Counted from the first letter of the stretch, positions 1 through 8,272 are shown. The stretch: DNA of 64,000 nucleotides from Streptomyces sp. CBMA291 (GCF_014596525.1 NZ_MSJP01000033.1:1-64000), one strand, 5' to 3'. Numbers and translations are program-made. Notes: generated by a model not told the origin, from the letters alone.

Positions 1-2122
1 CCAGGCAGCCGAGGGCGCCGCCGGGCGCGGGGACCGACGGCCGTTCGCCCGCGCGGTCCTGGCGGCCGAGGGAGACCAGCGCGGCGCGGCGCTTCGGCTG
101 CCCGCCGAGCAGCCGCACCTCGCGCCCCGCGAACCGGACCGGGCCCGAGACGTCGGGGGCCCAGAGGAACACCTCGCTGCCCACCGGACACGCCCCGCCC
201 CGGGGCTCGTCGTACACCCGGGCCCCGAGGAGGAGTTCCTGGTTGCGGAAGGGCGACGGGCCGTACACCGGAGGCGGACCCGGGGGCCGGACCGTCACCA
301 GCGGCAGTGCCTCCGCACGCACCACCCGCCCCTCCCGCCACCGGGCCCCCACCCCGAAGAGGGCGTCCGTCACCGGGTTGTCCAGGGTCGGCAGGTTCCG
401 GCCGCGCGAGGTCCAGCCGCCGCCGAGCGCGGACAGCGTGGCCGTGAGGACCGCCGGGGTGTGGCTGCTGTAGTAGGCGGCGCCCTGACCGCCGAGGAGC
501 AGCGGATCGTTCCCCGCGACGAGGGGCAGCCCCGGATCCGTGCGGTACGCGGGCCAGCCGTCGGCCGCCGCGAGCGCCGCCGCCCGCCGGTCCTGCTCCG
601 GGCCCCACGGCGGATAGTCGTCGAGCCGGAGGATGCGCTCCCGGTCGGCGTACGCGGTCGTCGCCGCCGCCTGCCCGAGGACGGTCCCGGCGACCAGGAC
701 GGCGGCGAGCAGCCCGTACCGCCCGCGCCGGGGCAGCAGCAGCGCGCCCGCCACCGCCGCGAGACCCGCGCAGGTCAGCAGCAGCGCCCAGGAGGTGAGC
801 AGCGGGCTGGGCAGCGCCCCCGCCGTCAGGGCCAGGACCACGCCGGTCCCGCCGAGCAGCGCCCGCCGGTCCGGCATGCCGTGGGCGAGGGCGGTCCAGG
901 CGGCGATCACGAGGACGCCGGAGAAGACGAAGGTCTGCCGGTACGGGCTGCCGTTCGGGGTCGCGAAGGCGTGCCACACCAGATGCGTCGGGCCCCATTG
1001 CAGGGAGGCGGCGACCGCCGCGCAGAGCCCCGGCCACAGCAGCCGCTCCCGGACGGGCGCGTCCCGGCGGAAGAGCAGGGTCGCCACCAGGAGCGGCACC
1101 GCCGTGCTCACGAAGGCGGCGGGGGTGGAGAAGCCGTAGGTGACGGGGAGCAGCCGGGCCAGGACGTCGGTGCCGGACGCCGGGACGAACTCGCGGACGA
1201 GCCCGGGGTGGGCGTGGCGGGAGCCGAGGAAGACGGGGACGAGGACGGGCGCGGCGAGCGCGATGCCGGTGCCGGTGACGAGCGCCGCCCGCAGCAGCAC
1301 GCGGAGCCGGAAGGTCCCGGTGGCGGCGAGCCGGACGAGGAGGACGAGGGCGGCGCCGAGGGTCGCCATGTGGGCGGTGTAGAAGTTCGCCGTCCAGCAG
1401 ACCGCGACCACCAGCGGGCCCAGGAGCGGGCGCCGGGCCTCCCGCACCCACTCGGCCACCAGGCAGAGCAGCGGGAAGGCGATGAGCCCGTCGAGCCACA
1501 TCGGGTTGTACGTGCCTTCGGCGAGGGACCAGCCACAGAGCGCGTACGAGGCGCCGAGGACCGGCGCCCACCAGCGGCCGAGGCGGTCGGGTGCGGTGCG
1601 GGGGCCGCCGGGTGCGGTGCCGAGGCGGCGCAGCAGGAAGGTCATGGCCGCCGCCGCGAGGCCCGTCTTGAGGACGGTGAGGGCGTAGACGGCGTACTCG
1701 ATGTCCGCGCGGGGGAAGAGCGCGACCAGCGGGGCGAGGGGGCTCGACAGATAGGTGCCGTAGTCGGGCAGGAAGGAGGTGCCCCAGCCGGCCCGCCAGT
1801 CGAGCAGCAGCCCGCCGTCGGCCCGGCCGCGCAGCAGGTCCCACAGATGCGCGTGGAAGGGCACGAACTGGTTGGCGAGGTCGTTGACGGCCCGGTGGCG
1901 CGGCCCGAAGGGGAAGACCCGGGCTACGGCGTCCCCGCCGCAGACGGCCGCCACGGCGAGGAGGGCGGCGAGCGGCTCGGCCCCACCGAGCCGAAGGAGG
2001 GGGCGAGGGAGGGGCTGCGGGAGGGGGCGAGGGAGGGGCTGCGGGAGGGGCCGTCGGCGAAAGGTGCGGAGCAGGGGGGCGCGCGGGCCGGAACGGGCTG
2101 TCCCCGGTGTGGAGTTCGGCAT
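1..2122 (-). CDS. YfhO-family multispanning membrane protein (3' end outside window)
   Basis: No stop codon occurs before the left edge, so the C-terminus lies outside. The start is ATG at 2122 (MPNSTPGTARS), followed by a basic Pro/Leu/Arg-rich cytoplasmic tail and then many hydrophobic segments. Motifs typical of the bacterial YfhO family are visible, such as the early luminal stretch with FVPFHAHLWDLLRGRADGGL and a later GWSLAEGTYNPMWLDGL. YfhO proteins are GT-C-fold membrane proteins tied to glycosylation of envelope polymers. It is transcribed away from a GT2 glycosyltransferase of the kind that makes polyprenyl-phosphate sugars, the usual donor for such enzymes, so the pair may work together. 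That link is inference. Confidence 0.85.
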   Translation of the reverse strand, partial: MPNSTPGTARSGPRAPLLRTFRRRPLPQPLPRPLPQPLPRPLLRLGGAEPLAALLAVAAVCGGDAVARVFPFGPRHRAVNDLANQFVPFHAHLWDLLRGRADGGLLLDWRAGWGTSFLPDYGTYLSSPLAPLVALFPRADIEYAVYALTVLKTGLAAAAMTFLLRRLGTAPGGPRTAPDRLGRWWAPVLGASYALCGWSLAEGTYNPMWLDGLIAFPLLCLVAEWVREARRPLLGPLVVAVCWTANFYTAHMATLGAALVLLVRLAATGTFRLRVLLRAALVTGTGIALAAPVLVPVFLGSRHAHPGLVREFVPASGTDVLARLLPVTYGFSTPAAFVSTAVPLLVATLLFRRDAPVRERLLWPGLCAAVAASLQWGPTHLVWHAFATPNGSPYRQTFVFSGVLVIAAWTALAHGMPDRRALLGGTGVVLALTAGALPSPLLTSWALLLTCAGLAAVAGALLLPRRGRYGLLAAVLVAGTVLGQAAATTAYADRERILRLDDYPPWGPEQDRRAAALAAADGWPAYRTDPGLPLVAGNDPLLLGGQGAAYYSSHTPAVLTATLSALGGGWTSRGRNLPTLDNPVTDALFGVGARWREGRVVRAEALPLVTVRPPGPPPVYGPSPFRNQELLLGARVYDEPRGGACPVGSEVFLWAPDVSGPVRFAGREVRLLGGQPKRRAALVSLGRQDRAGERPSVPAPGGALGCL

Positions 2123-2249
2123 GGCGGGGTCGAATATGCCAGCCGCCGGGAGGCCGGGACGGGGCGGCGCGGGCCCGTTCACGCAATGGTCGTCTGCCCG
2201 CCATCCCGGCGGACCGGCCGGGACACCGCGCTCCGTTGTCGTGGTCGGC

Positions 2250-3245
2250 GTGCTGCTATCGATCGTCGTCCCGTGCTTCAACGAGGAGGACGTCCTCGCC
2301 CGCTTCCACGACCACGTGACCCGAGAACTAGCCCGGATCGAGGGCGAGTTCGAAATAGTCTACGTGGACGACGGAAGTCGCGACGGAACGCTTCCGCTCC
2401 TCCAGGAACTCGCCGCGCGCGACTCCCGCCACGTCCGGTACGTCTCCTTCAGCCGGAACTTCGGCAAGGAGGCGGCGATGCTTGCGGGCCTGCGCAACGC
2501 GGCCGGAGACGCCGTCGTCATCATGGACGCCGACCTCCAGCACCCGCCCGAGCTGGTCCACCGCATGCTCGCGCTGCACGCCGAGGGCTACGACCAGGTC
2601 GTGGCCCGCCGCACCCGCGAGGGCGACCGGGTCACCCGTACGCTCACCGCCCGCCTCTACTACCGGGCGATCAACCGGCTCGTCGACGTCGAGCTGGTCG
2701 ACGGCGTCGGCGACTTCCGTCTCCTGTCCCGCCGAACGGTCGACGCGGTCCTCGGCCTCGGCGAGTACAACCGCTTCTCCAAGGGCCTGTTCTCCTGGGT
2801 CGGATTCCGGACGACCACCTTCGCGTACGAGAACGCCGTCCGGGAGGAGGGCCGCTCCAAGTGGACCTTCGGCAAGCTCCTCAACTACGGCCTGGACGGG
2901 CTGCTCTCCTTCAACAACAAGCCGCTGCGTGCCGCCGTCCACCTCGGCTTCCTGCTGGTCCTCGTCGCCCTCGGCTACGCCGCCTGGATCGTCGGGGACG
3001 CCCTGGTCAACGGCGTGGACACGCCCGGATACGTCACCCTCCTGGTCGCCGTCACCGCCCTCGCCGGCGTGCAGATGGTGATGGTCGGACTGATCGGCGA
3101 GTACGTCGGACGCATCTACTACGAGGTCAAACGGCGCCCCCACTACCTGGTGAAGGAGACGCACGAGGGGCAGGAGACGGGCGGGAGCCGGGGCGACACC
3201 CGGCGTGCGGGTGAGTCGTTGTGGGAATCAGTCGCGCCGAAGTAG
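2250..3245 (+). CDS. GT2 glycosyltransferase, GtrB/DPM1-like polyprenyl-phosphate sugar synthase
   Basis: A 331-aa protein with an N-terminal GT-A domain opening LLSIVVPCFNEED, a nucleotide-sugar site DDGS (about residues 40-43) and the metal motif DADLQHPPE (about 93-101). Two C-terminal transmembrane helices (about 229-253 and 262-287) end in the IGEYVGRIYYE signature of bactoprenol glucosyl/mannosyl transferases. The likely reaction moves a sugar from a nucleotide donor to polyprenyl phosphate on the inner membrane face. The GTG at 2250 matches where family members begin; GTG 2241 is an alternative. No clear Shine-Dalgarno is present, so the mRNA may be leaderless. It diverges from the YfhO-like gene. 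Confidence 0.88.
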   Translation: MLLSIVVPCFNEEDVLARFHDHVTRELARIEGEFEIVYVDDGSRDGTLPLLQELAARDSRHVRYVSFSRNFGKEAAMLAGLRNAAGDAVVIMDADLQHPPELVHRMLALHAEGYDQVVARRTREGDRVTRTLTARLYYRAINRLVDVELVDGVGDFRLLSRRTVDAVLGLGEYNRFSKGLFSWVGFRTTTFAYENAVREEGRSKWTFGKLLNYGLDGLLSFNNKPLRAAVHLGFLLVLVALGYAAWIVGDALVNGVDTPGYVTLLVAVTALAGVQMVMVGLIGEYVGRIYYEVKRRPHYLVKETHEGQETGGSRGDTRRAGESLWESVAPK

Positions 3246-3325
3246 TGGCTCCGGCCCCGGCGACTGCCTACCATCGATCACCGCAAGGTCGTTCCACTGC
3301 CGCACGACCAGCCCGGGAGGCTCCT

Positions 3326-3976
3326 TTGCACCGCCGCACTGCGCTCACCGTCTCCGCCGCCCTGCTCGCCGGGGCCCCGCTGCTCACCGCCTGCGGGAGC
3401 GACGCCCATCCGGGAGCGGCGGCCGTCGTCGGCGGCGACCGGATCGACGTCTCCAGCCTCCAGGCCCAGGTCGCCGACGTCCGCGCCGCCCAGCAGGGCT
3501 CCCCGCAGGCCGCGCAGCTCGTCCAGGCCACCGGAGACCTGCCCCGCCGCAAGCTCAACGTGATGATCTTCGACCGGATCGTCGACAAGGTCGCGGCGGA
3601 CACCGGGGTCAGCGCCACCCGCGCCGAACTCCAGGACACCCGGACCGCCTTCGTCCGCCAGAGCGGCGGCGAGGATCAGCTCGCGGCGGCCCTCCTCCAG
3701 GAGCAGGGCGTGGCCCCGGGCCAGATCGACGACGTCGTCCGCCGCAACGTCCTCATGAACAAGATCGCCGTCAAACTGGGCGCCAACGCGAGCCCCGAGG
3801 GCCAGAAGAAGCTGACGGACACCTTCTCCGCCGCGTCCAAGGCCCTCGCCATCGACGTGAACCCGCGCTACGGCCGCTGGGACGACACCCAGGTCCGCCT
3901 GGACAACACCTACGACGGCAGCGCCTGGCTGCGCCAGCTCACGAAGGAGCCGGGGGCGGCACCGACGGGGGCCTGA
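3326..3976 (+). CDS. SurA N-terminal-domain lipoprotein
   Basis: A 216-aa lipoprotein. The TTG at 3326 has GGAGG 5 nt upstream and opens a signal peptide ending in the lipobox LLTAC, with the lipidated Cys at about residue 23. The mature part, beginning around AAAVVGGDRIDVSSLQAQVADVR, resembles the SurA N-terminal chaperone/PPIase helper domain; no catalytic parvulin domain follows. It probably acts as an extracytoplasmic chaperone anchored in the membrane. In other Streptomyces this gene lies just before mazG. Here a 3.3-kb block separates them, and the last 25 bases around the stop are repeated just before mazG. Confidence 0.82.
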   Translation: MHRRTALTVSAALLAGAPLLTACGSDAHPGAAAVVGGDRIDVSSLQAQVADVRAAQQGSPQAAQLVQATGDLPRRKLNVMIFDRIVDKVAADTGVSATRAELQDTRTAFVRQSGGEDQLAAALLQEQGVAPGQIDDVVRRNVLMNKIAVKLGANASPEGQKKLTDTFSAASKALAIDVNPRYGRWDDTQVRLDNTYDGSAWLRQLTKEPGAAPTGA

Positions 3977-3978
3977 GG
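3954..3978. repeat. Left copy of a 25-bp direct repeat bounding an inserted block
   Basis: The repeat covers the final codons of the lipoprotein gene (AAPTGA, stop) plus two bases. An identical copy lies at 7240-7264, in the same orientation, 3286 bp away. Similarity continues weakly to the left (KEP versus KGV before the shared AAPTGA). It looks like a duplication made when the intervening genes were inserted. Confidence 0.85.
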
Positions 3979-4033
3979 GAACGCGCGGACGTCGGCCCCG
4001 GCCGAAGCGGAGTCGACGTCTGTGCGTCCCTGT

Positions 4034-5224
4034 TCAGGAGATCCCCGGCCGGACCGGGTGCTCCGGGGAGTCGAGCCAGGCCAGAGGCGTTCCGTCCGGG
4101 GCCAGGGTGAGGCCGAACCGTTCGTGTCCGGGCCGCCCCTGCCCGGCCCACCAGTCGAACGCGGACCTCACCTCCGTCCACAGCTCGCGGGGGCCGCCCT
4201 GGTAGACCACGAAGGTCTCCTCGCCGGGTACCTGGTCCACGGTGGCCCACGAGGTCACCTCGTCGTCCCGGAGCCAGAGCGTGAAGGAGCCGTCCTCGTA
4301 CGGCTCCCGGAAAACGGACACTCCTGGGGTCCGGAGCCCGATGGCGAACCGCGGGAGTACGCCGGTCACCGCCCGCGGGGACAGATCCGTCTCCGAGCGC
4401 CGTCCGTCGCCCGGCCACTCGCCCCCCAGGTACGTCCGGGTGTGCGGCAGATCCGGACGCTGCTGCCGCAGCCTCATGAACGCGGAGTCCCCGAGAAACG
4501 GGCCCGACGCGCTACCGTTCTCCCGGACCGTGAGCCGGACGATTCCCTCGCCGCCGTACTCCGTGGCGTACGGAAGGACGAGGACGCCACCGGGCCGCGT
4601 CTGCCGGACCAGCTCCGCCGGGACCTCCCGGAGCCCGGCGGTGACCAGCACCCGGTCGTACGGGGCGCACGGCCGCCAGCCCCGGGAGCCGTCGCCGACC
4701 ACGGTCACCGGGCTGTACCCGGCGGCTTCCAGCCGGGTGCGGGCCGAGGACGCGTTGTCCTCGTCGTACTCGACGGTGACGACCCGCGAGGAGCCGAGCC
4801 GCTCGGACAGCAGCGCCGCGTTCCAGCCTGTGCCGGTTCCCACCTCCAGGGCCGTGAAGTCAGGCGGGACGTCCGCCGGGATGCCCAGCGCGGCCAGCAT
4901 GGAGAACACGACGGAGGGCTGCGAGCTGCTGCACGTGGGGTTCTCGCCCCGGAAGGTTCCCGTATGCGCTCCGTCGTCCCACTGGGTCGTGAGGGACACG
5001 TCCGCGTAGACGGCGCGATACCAGGCGGCGGGGTCCTTCGCCCGGTCGATGCCCTCCGGGTGACCCGTGCCGCTGGACACGGCCGCCCAGATCACATCCG
5101 GGACGAACGCCTCCCGTGGCACCGCCCGATAGGCGGGAAGCCAGTCGGCGCCGAGGTCGCCCTGGTCCATGAGCCGGGAGGCCAGTTCTTCCGGACCGGC
5201 CTCCCCCGTGAGGTGGTGGGTCAC
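4034..5224 (-). CDS. Protein-L-isoaspartate methyltransferase-like enzyme, RiPP-associated type
   Basis: A 396-aa protein with a PIMT-like Rossmann core: motif I EVGTGTGWNAALL (about residues 127-139), then VVTVEYDED and GDGSRGW. Unlike the ~210-aa repair enzyme it has a C-terminal extension (ELWTEVRSAFDWWAGQGRP, then RFGLTLAPDGTPLAWLD) as in methyltransferases that accompany peptide natural products (ATP-grasp/graspetide, FxLD and aspartimide systems). The GTG start at 5224 overlaps the stop of the 49-aa peptide gene as GTGA, so the two are translationally coupled. The expected activity is SAM-dependent methylation of Asp/isoAsp side chains, often leading to aspartimide. That the neighbouring peptide is the substrate is inference. 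Confidence 0.85.
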   Translation of the reverse strand: MTHHLTGEAGPEELASRLMDQGDLGADWLPAYRAVPREAFVPDVIWAAVSSGTGHPEGIDRAKDPAAWYRAVYADVSLTTQWDDGAHTGTFRGENPTCSSSQPSVVFSMLAALGIPADVPPDFTALEVGTGTGWNAALLSERLGSSRVVTVEYDEDNASSARTRLEAAGYSPVTVVGDGSRGWRPCAPYDRVLVTAGLREVPAELVRQTRPGGVLVLPYATEYGGEGIVRLTVRENGSASGPFLGDSAFMRLRQQRPDLPHTRTYLGGEWPGDGRRSETDLSPRAVTGVLPRFAIGLRTPGVSVFREPYEDGSFTLWLRDDEVTSWATVDQVPGEETFVVYQGGPRELWTEVRSAFDWWAGQGRPGHERFGLTLAPDGTPLAWLDSPEHPVRPGIS

Positions 5225-5370
5225 TTGGCCGGGGCCTTGGTGTCGTCACGCCCGACCGTGCCGTCCCCGGACCCGCCGCCGCCGTGCTTGGCGCCGCTGC
5301 CCGCCTGACTGTCGTCCTGCCGGCTTCCGCCCTGACCCGCTCCGGTACCGCCGTCGTGCTTTCCCGCCAT
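5221..5370 (-). CDS. 49-aa Gly/Asp-rich peptide, candidate methyltransferase substrate
   Basis: This 50-codon frame starts MAGKHDGGTGAGQGG and ends GRDDTKAPAK. AAGGAG lies about 8 nt upstream of the ATG at 5370, and the stop overlaps the methyltransferase start (GTGA), which supports a real gene. The peptide is very hydrophilic, has no Cys, signal peptide or membrane segment, and carries Asp-Asp pairs (RQDDSQ, GRDDT), an Asp-Gly (HDGG) and Gly-Asp-Gly, all prone to succinimide formation. It does not match the FxLD lanthipeptide or graspetide leader motifs I know. Most likely it is the substrate of the coupled enzyme; otherwise it is an unrelated small disordered protein. Confidence 0.72.
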   Translation of the reverse strand: MAGKHDGGTGAGQGGSRQDDSQAGSGAKHGGGGSGDGTVGRDDTKAPAK

Positions 5371-5538
5371 GGGGTGTGCTCCTTCTCGTGAGGGTGGAGA
5401 ACGGTGCGGCGACGGCCCGGCCGGACAGCCGGGCCGCCGATGGGGAAGAAGCTAGGCCCGGACGCCCGTCTCCGTGGGGCCCGATGCGTGGGAATTCTCG
5501 GGCGGGTCCGTGGATTTCCGACGGATTCCCGAGGGTCC

Positions 5539-6381
5539 TCAGGGAACGTCGAGGGCTCGTCGGGCACGGACGATCACCCGGTGGGCGTCCGCGCCGTAGA
5601 CGGCGGAGTCGGCGAGTGCCTGCCAGACCCTCCGGTAGAGACGCACGCTGTCGGCGTCGTCCAGCCAGAGTTCCGCGTGCCAGTCCTCCGCGATCACCAG
5701 ACGGTCGTCGTGCAGCCAGAAACCGTTGGCCGGGGGGAGGTTCAGGACGGCGTCGAACGGGACGATGCCCAGGGAGACTCCGGCGAGACCGAGAAGGCCC
5801 GTCAGCCGGTCGAGCTGGGCGGCCAGCACCGGGGGAGGGCAGACGAGACTCCGGAGCGCGGCCTCCCCCATCACGATGTGGAAGGTCCGCCCCGGCGCGT
5901 AGAGCATCTCCTGACGCCGTACCCGGGCCTGGACGGCCTCCTCGGTGTCCCGGACGGTCTGGTGAAGGTCCGCGTACCGGGTGAAGACGTGCCGGGCGTA
6001 CTCGGCGGTCTGGAGCATGCCCACGATCATGGCGCCCTCCCAGACACGGAATGTCCTCGTGCGTTCGCTCTCGGCCGTCAGCGCGTCCTGGACCGGCTTG
6101 TGCCCCGCCGAGAGCTGTCTGCGCCAGGTGCGGGACCGGGACTCAAGGTTCCGCAGCCGGGTGACCAGCTCCGGTGCCGCCTCCGGGCGGCCGGTGCCGC
6201 TCGCCCACGCCCGCAGATCGTCCGCCGTCGCGGTCTGCCGGCCGGTCTCCAGCTTGCTGACCTTGGACTGGGGCCAGCCGAGCAGGGCCGCCAGCTGGCG
6301 ACCTGTGAGACGCCGATCGGTGCGCAGCTCACGCAGCCGCGCACCGAGGGCGACTCTCGCGTACTGGAAATCGGTGCTCAC
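5539..6381 (-). CDS. XRE-type regulator with C-terminal DUF5753
   Basis: A 280-aa protein. The GTG at 6381 overlaps the stop of the DUF6879 gene (GTGA). An N-terminal helix-turn-helix (about residues 12-66, ARLRELRTDRRLTGRQLAALLGW then SKVSKLETGRQ) is followed by the DUF5753 (Scr1-like) domain with the family signatures RTFRVWEGAMIVGMLQTAEYAR and RRQEMLYAPGRTFHIVMGEAALR. These regulators are abundant in Streptomyces and pair with small acidic or DUF397 partner proteins in toxin-antitoxin-like or developmental modules. Here it closes a three-gene operon and lies 168 bp upstream of the peptide gene, which it may control. Confidence 0.9.
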   Translation of the reverse strand: MSTDFQYARVALGARLRELRTDRRLTGRQLAALLGWPQSKVSKLETGRQTATADDLRAWASGTGRPEAAPELVTRLRNLESRSRTWRRQLSAGHKPVQDALTAESERTRTFRVWEGAMIVGMLQTAEYARHVFTRYADLHQTVRDTEEAVQARVRRQEMLYAPGRTFHIVMGEAALRSLVCPPPVLAAQLDRLTGLLGLAGVSLGIVPFDAVLNLPPANGFWLHDDRLVIAEDWHAELWLDDADSVRLYRRVWQALADSAVYGADAHRVIVRARRALDVP

Positions 6382-6908
6382 TCTTCGGACGGCACCCGTT
6401 CCACGAAGGTCTCGTGCGGGACGGCGTGGTGCCAGGCGGCGTCCCGCACCTGGCAGGCACGGGCCACCTCCACCGGGTCGGTGATCAGCTCCACGCCGGT
6501 CAGCACGTCGTCGTCGTCGAAGCGGAGCCGGGCGATCACCCGGGAGTCGAAGAGCCAGAAGTCGTCGTCGGGAAGCCGGAGGGCCTCGGCCTCGGAGCGC
6601 CACAGGTTGCGGATGTCCTCGCCCGCCTCGCCGATGTGACGGGCGTTGTCGAACAGATACCGCTGGCCGGGGGTGGGCGGGTTGTCGACGATCCGGACCC
6701 GCCCGAAACGCTTGCCCAGGGCGGACTGCTCGCGCCGGGCCACGCACCAGGGGTGATCGGGGTCCCAGCCGGGCTCCTCGCCCCGGAGGAACCGCTGATA
6801 GGTCTCGGTCTCCTCGTCGGACCGGTAGCGGCGCCGGGACTCCAGACGCCAGACCGTGTGCGAAAAGTCTTCGAACATCCGGGTGAACTCGTCGAAGCCG
6901 ATCAGCAC
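6378..6908 (-). CDS. DUF6879 family protein
   Basis: A 176-aa protein starting at GTG 6908 (VLIGFDEFTRMFEDF), with AAAGGA about 6 nt upstream, inside the end of the preceding small gene. Family features are the FEDFSHTVWRLESRRRY opening and, near the C-terminus, DDFWLFDSRVIARLRFDDDD and CQVRDAAWHHAVPH. The function is unknown; the family normally sits next to an XRE/DUF5753 regulator, as here. The reading frame stays open upstream to 6953, and that extra stretch reads VLLADFAPKDAE, which looks like the usual C-terminus of the small upstream protein (see findings). Confidence 0.82.
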   Translation of the reverse strand: MLIGFDEFTRMFEDFSHTVWRLESRRRYRSDEETETYQRFLRGEEPGWDPDHPWCVARREQSALGKRFGRVRIVDNPPTPGQRYLFDNARHIGEAGEDIRNLWRSEAEALRLPDDDFWLFDSRVIARLRFDDDDVLTGVELITDPVEVARACQVRDAAWHHAVPHETFVERVPSEE

Positions 6909-7129
6909 GGGGGTCCTTTCCGCGTCCTTGGGGGCGAAGTCTGCCAGGAGCACCCGGGGACGACCACGAAACCCTCCCCTTCCTTGACGTTCCTGAGCTG
7001 CGCCACGTCCTCGGGATCCGTCACCGCGTCCCCCTGGACCAGGACCTCCCCGGTGTCCTGGTCCTCGTATAACGTCGGGCAGCCGTTGTAGCCGGAGTTG
7101 GTGCCGATGAACCGGAGCCGTCGCGCCAT
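6902..7129 (-). CDS. Small conserved protein of the XRE/DUF6879 triad, with a TTA codon and apparently frameshifted C-terminus
   Basis: A 75-aa protein, ATG at 7129: MARRLRFIGTNSGYNGCPTLYED, then a conserved core ending GEGFVVVP. Leu20 is encoded by TTA (7072-7070), so translation needs the UAA-anticodon leucine tRNA present at 24577. After VVVP the frame reads GCSWQTSPPRTRKGPPC, unlike the usual R-x-LLADFAP ending as I recall it; that ending is found in the -1 alternative frame. One extra C in the CCCC run near 6958 would restore it. Function unknown; such proteins precede DUF6879 and XRE/DUF5753 genes. Confidence 0.7.
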   Translation of the reverse strand: MARRLRFIGTNSGYNGCPTLYEDQDTGEVLVQGDAVTDPEDVAQLRNVKEGEGFVVVPGCSWQTSPPRTRKGPPC

Positions 7130-7239
7130 GGCGGTTCCCCTAATTCCTGTGGACGGTTTCCCGATCAGGATGGGACGGGCGGGGGCCTCCTGTCCGGTCT
7201 GATGCGCGGTGATTCCCGTGACACGGGGGAAGGGAGTCC

Positions 7240-7264
7240 GGGCGGCACCGACGGGGGCCTGAGG
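7240..7264. repeat. Right copy of the 25-bp direct repeat
   Basis: It is identical to 3954-3978 and lies 25 bp before the mazG start codon. Read in the lipoprotein frame it still spells AAPTGA-stop, preceded by a short open stretch without the rest of the gene, so it looks like a leftover lipoprotein 3' end. Confidence 0.85.
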
Positions 7265-7288
7265 CGACGCCCGGGGTAGGTTCGAAGG

Positions 7289-8272
7289 GTGACTTCTGAG
7301 AGCCCCGGCCGTGTCGTTCTGCTCACCGCCAGCCACCGGGTGGCGCCCGGACTGCTGTCCTGGCCCGCCTGGCAGGCGCTGCGCGCCGCCGACCGGGTGC
7401 TCTGTCCCGACGAGGGGCATCCCCAGCTGCCGTACGTGCGGGAGGCCGGGGTCGAGGCCGAGTCGGTGCGGCTCACCGCCGAGGAGCTGGTCGCCGCCTG
7501 CGCCGGGGGCCGTACGGTCCTCGTCCTGCCCTCCGGCGAGGGCGACCGGGACCTCACCGACGGGCTCGCCCGGCTGGCCGGCTCGGGGCGGGTGGCGATG
7601 CCCGATCTGGAGCTGCTGCCCGGCTCCTACGACCTGCCCGGCGCCCGGCTGCTCGACCTCGTCCAGATCATGGACCGCATCCGGCGCGCCTGCCCCTGGT
7701 CCTCGCGCCAGACCCACCAGGGTCTCGCCAAGTACGCCATCGAGGAGGCGTACGAACTCGTCGAGGCGATCGAGGACGGCGAGCGGCACGAGCTGCGCGA
7801 GGAGCTGGGGGACGTCCTCCTCCAGGTGCTCTTCCACGCCCGGATCGCCGAGGAGGACCCCGAGGAGCCGTTCTCCGTGGACGACGTCGCAGGGACCCTC
7901 GCCGAGAAGCTGATCCTGCGCCACCCGCACGTCTTCGGCGGCGAGACCGACGAGACCGTCGAGACGCCGGAGGCGGTACGGGAGCAGTGGCTGCGGATCA
8001 AGGAGGTCGAGAAGCGGCGCGCGTCCGTCACCGACGGCGTGCCGCTCGGGCAGCCGGGCCTCGCGCTCGCCGCCAAGCTCGGCGGCCGTGTCCGCGCGGC
8101 GGGCCTCGACGTGCCCCCGCCGACCGGGGAGGGCATCGGATACGACCTGCTCGCCCTGGCCGTAGAGGCGGAGGAGTCGGGCGTGGACCCGGAGGCGGCC
8201 CTGCGCGCGGCGGCCCGCGCCTACCGCGACGCGATCCGCGCGGCGGAGGGGCTGAGCGCGGGGGAGGGCTGA
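7289..8272 (+). CDS. mazG: MazG-type nucleoside triphosphate pyrophosphohydrolase
   Basis: A 327-aa protein from GTG 7289. The first ~115 residues are a degenerate tetrapyrrole-methylase-like domain (VVLLTASHRVAPGLL), as in YabN-type fusions. The MazG domain follows: IMDRIRRACPW, QTHQGLAKYAIEEAYELVEAI, then EELGDVLLQVLFHARI, which supplies the EExxE and ExxD magnesium ligands. It hydrolyses (d)NTPs to monophosphate and pyrophosphate, a pool-cleaning role. It follows the lipoprotein gene in related genomes; here the inserted block intervenes and its upstream region carries the 25-bp repeat. Confidence 0.93.
   Translation: MTSESPGRVVLLTASHRVAPGLLSWPAWQALRAADRVLCPDEGHPQLPYVREAGVEAESVRLTAEELVAACAGGRTVLVLPSGEGDRDLTDGLARLAGSGRVAMPDLELLPGSYDLPGARLLDLVQIMDRIRRACPWSSRQTHQGLAKYAIEEAYELVEAIEDGERHELREELGDVLLQVLFHARIAEEDPEEPFSVDDVAGTLAEKLILRHPHVFGGETDETVETPEAVREQWLRIKEVEKRRASVTDGVPLGQPGLALAAKLGGRVRAAGLDVPPPTGEGIGYDLLALAVEAEESGVDPEAALRAAARAYRDAIRAAEGLSAGEG

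Noticed and set aside
461..3214. 917-aa rightward frame opposite the YfhO-like gene
   Set aside because: It is an Arg/Pro/Gly-rich shadow of high-GC coding DNA on the other strand and continues into the GT2 gene in a wrong frame.
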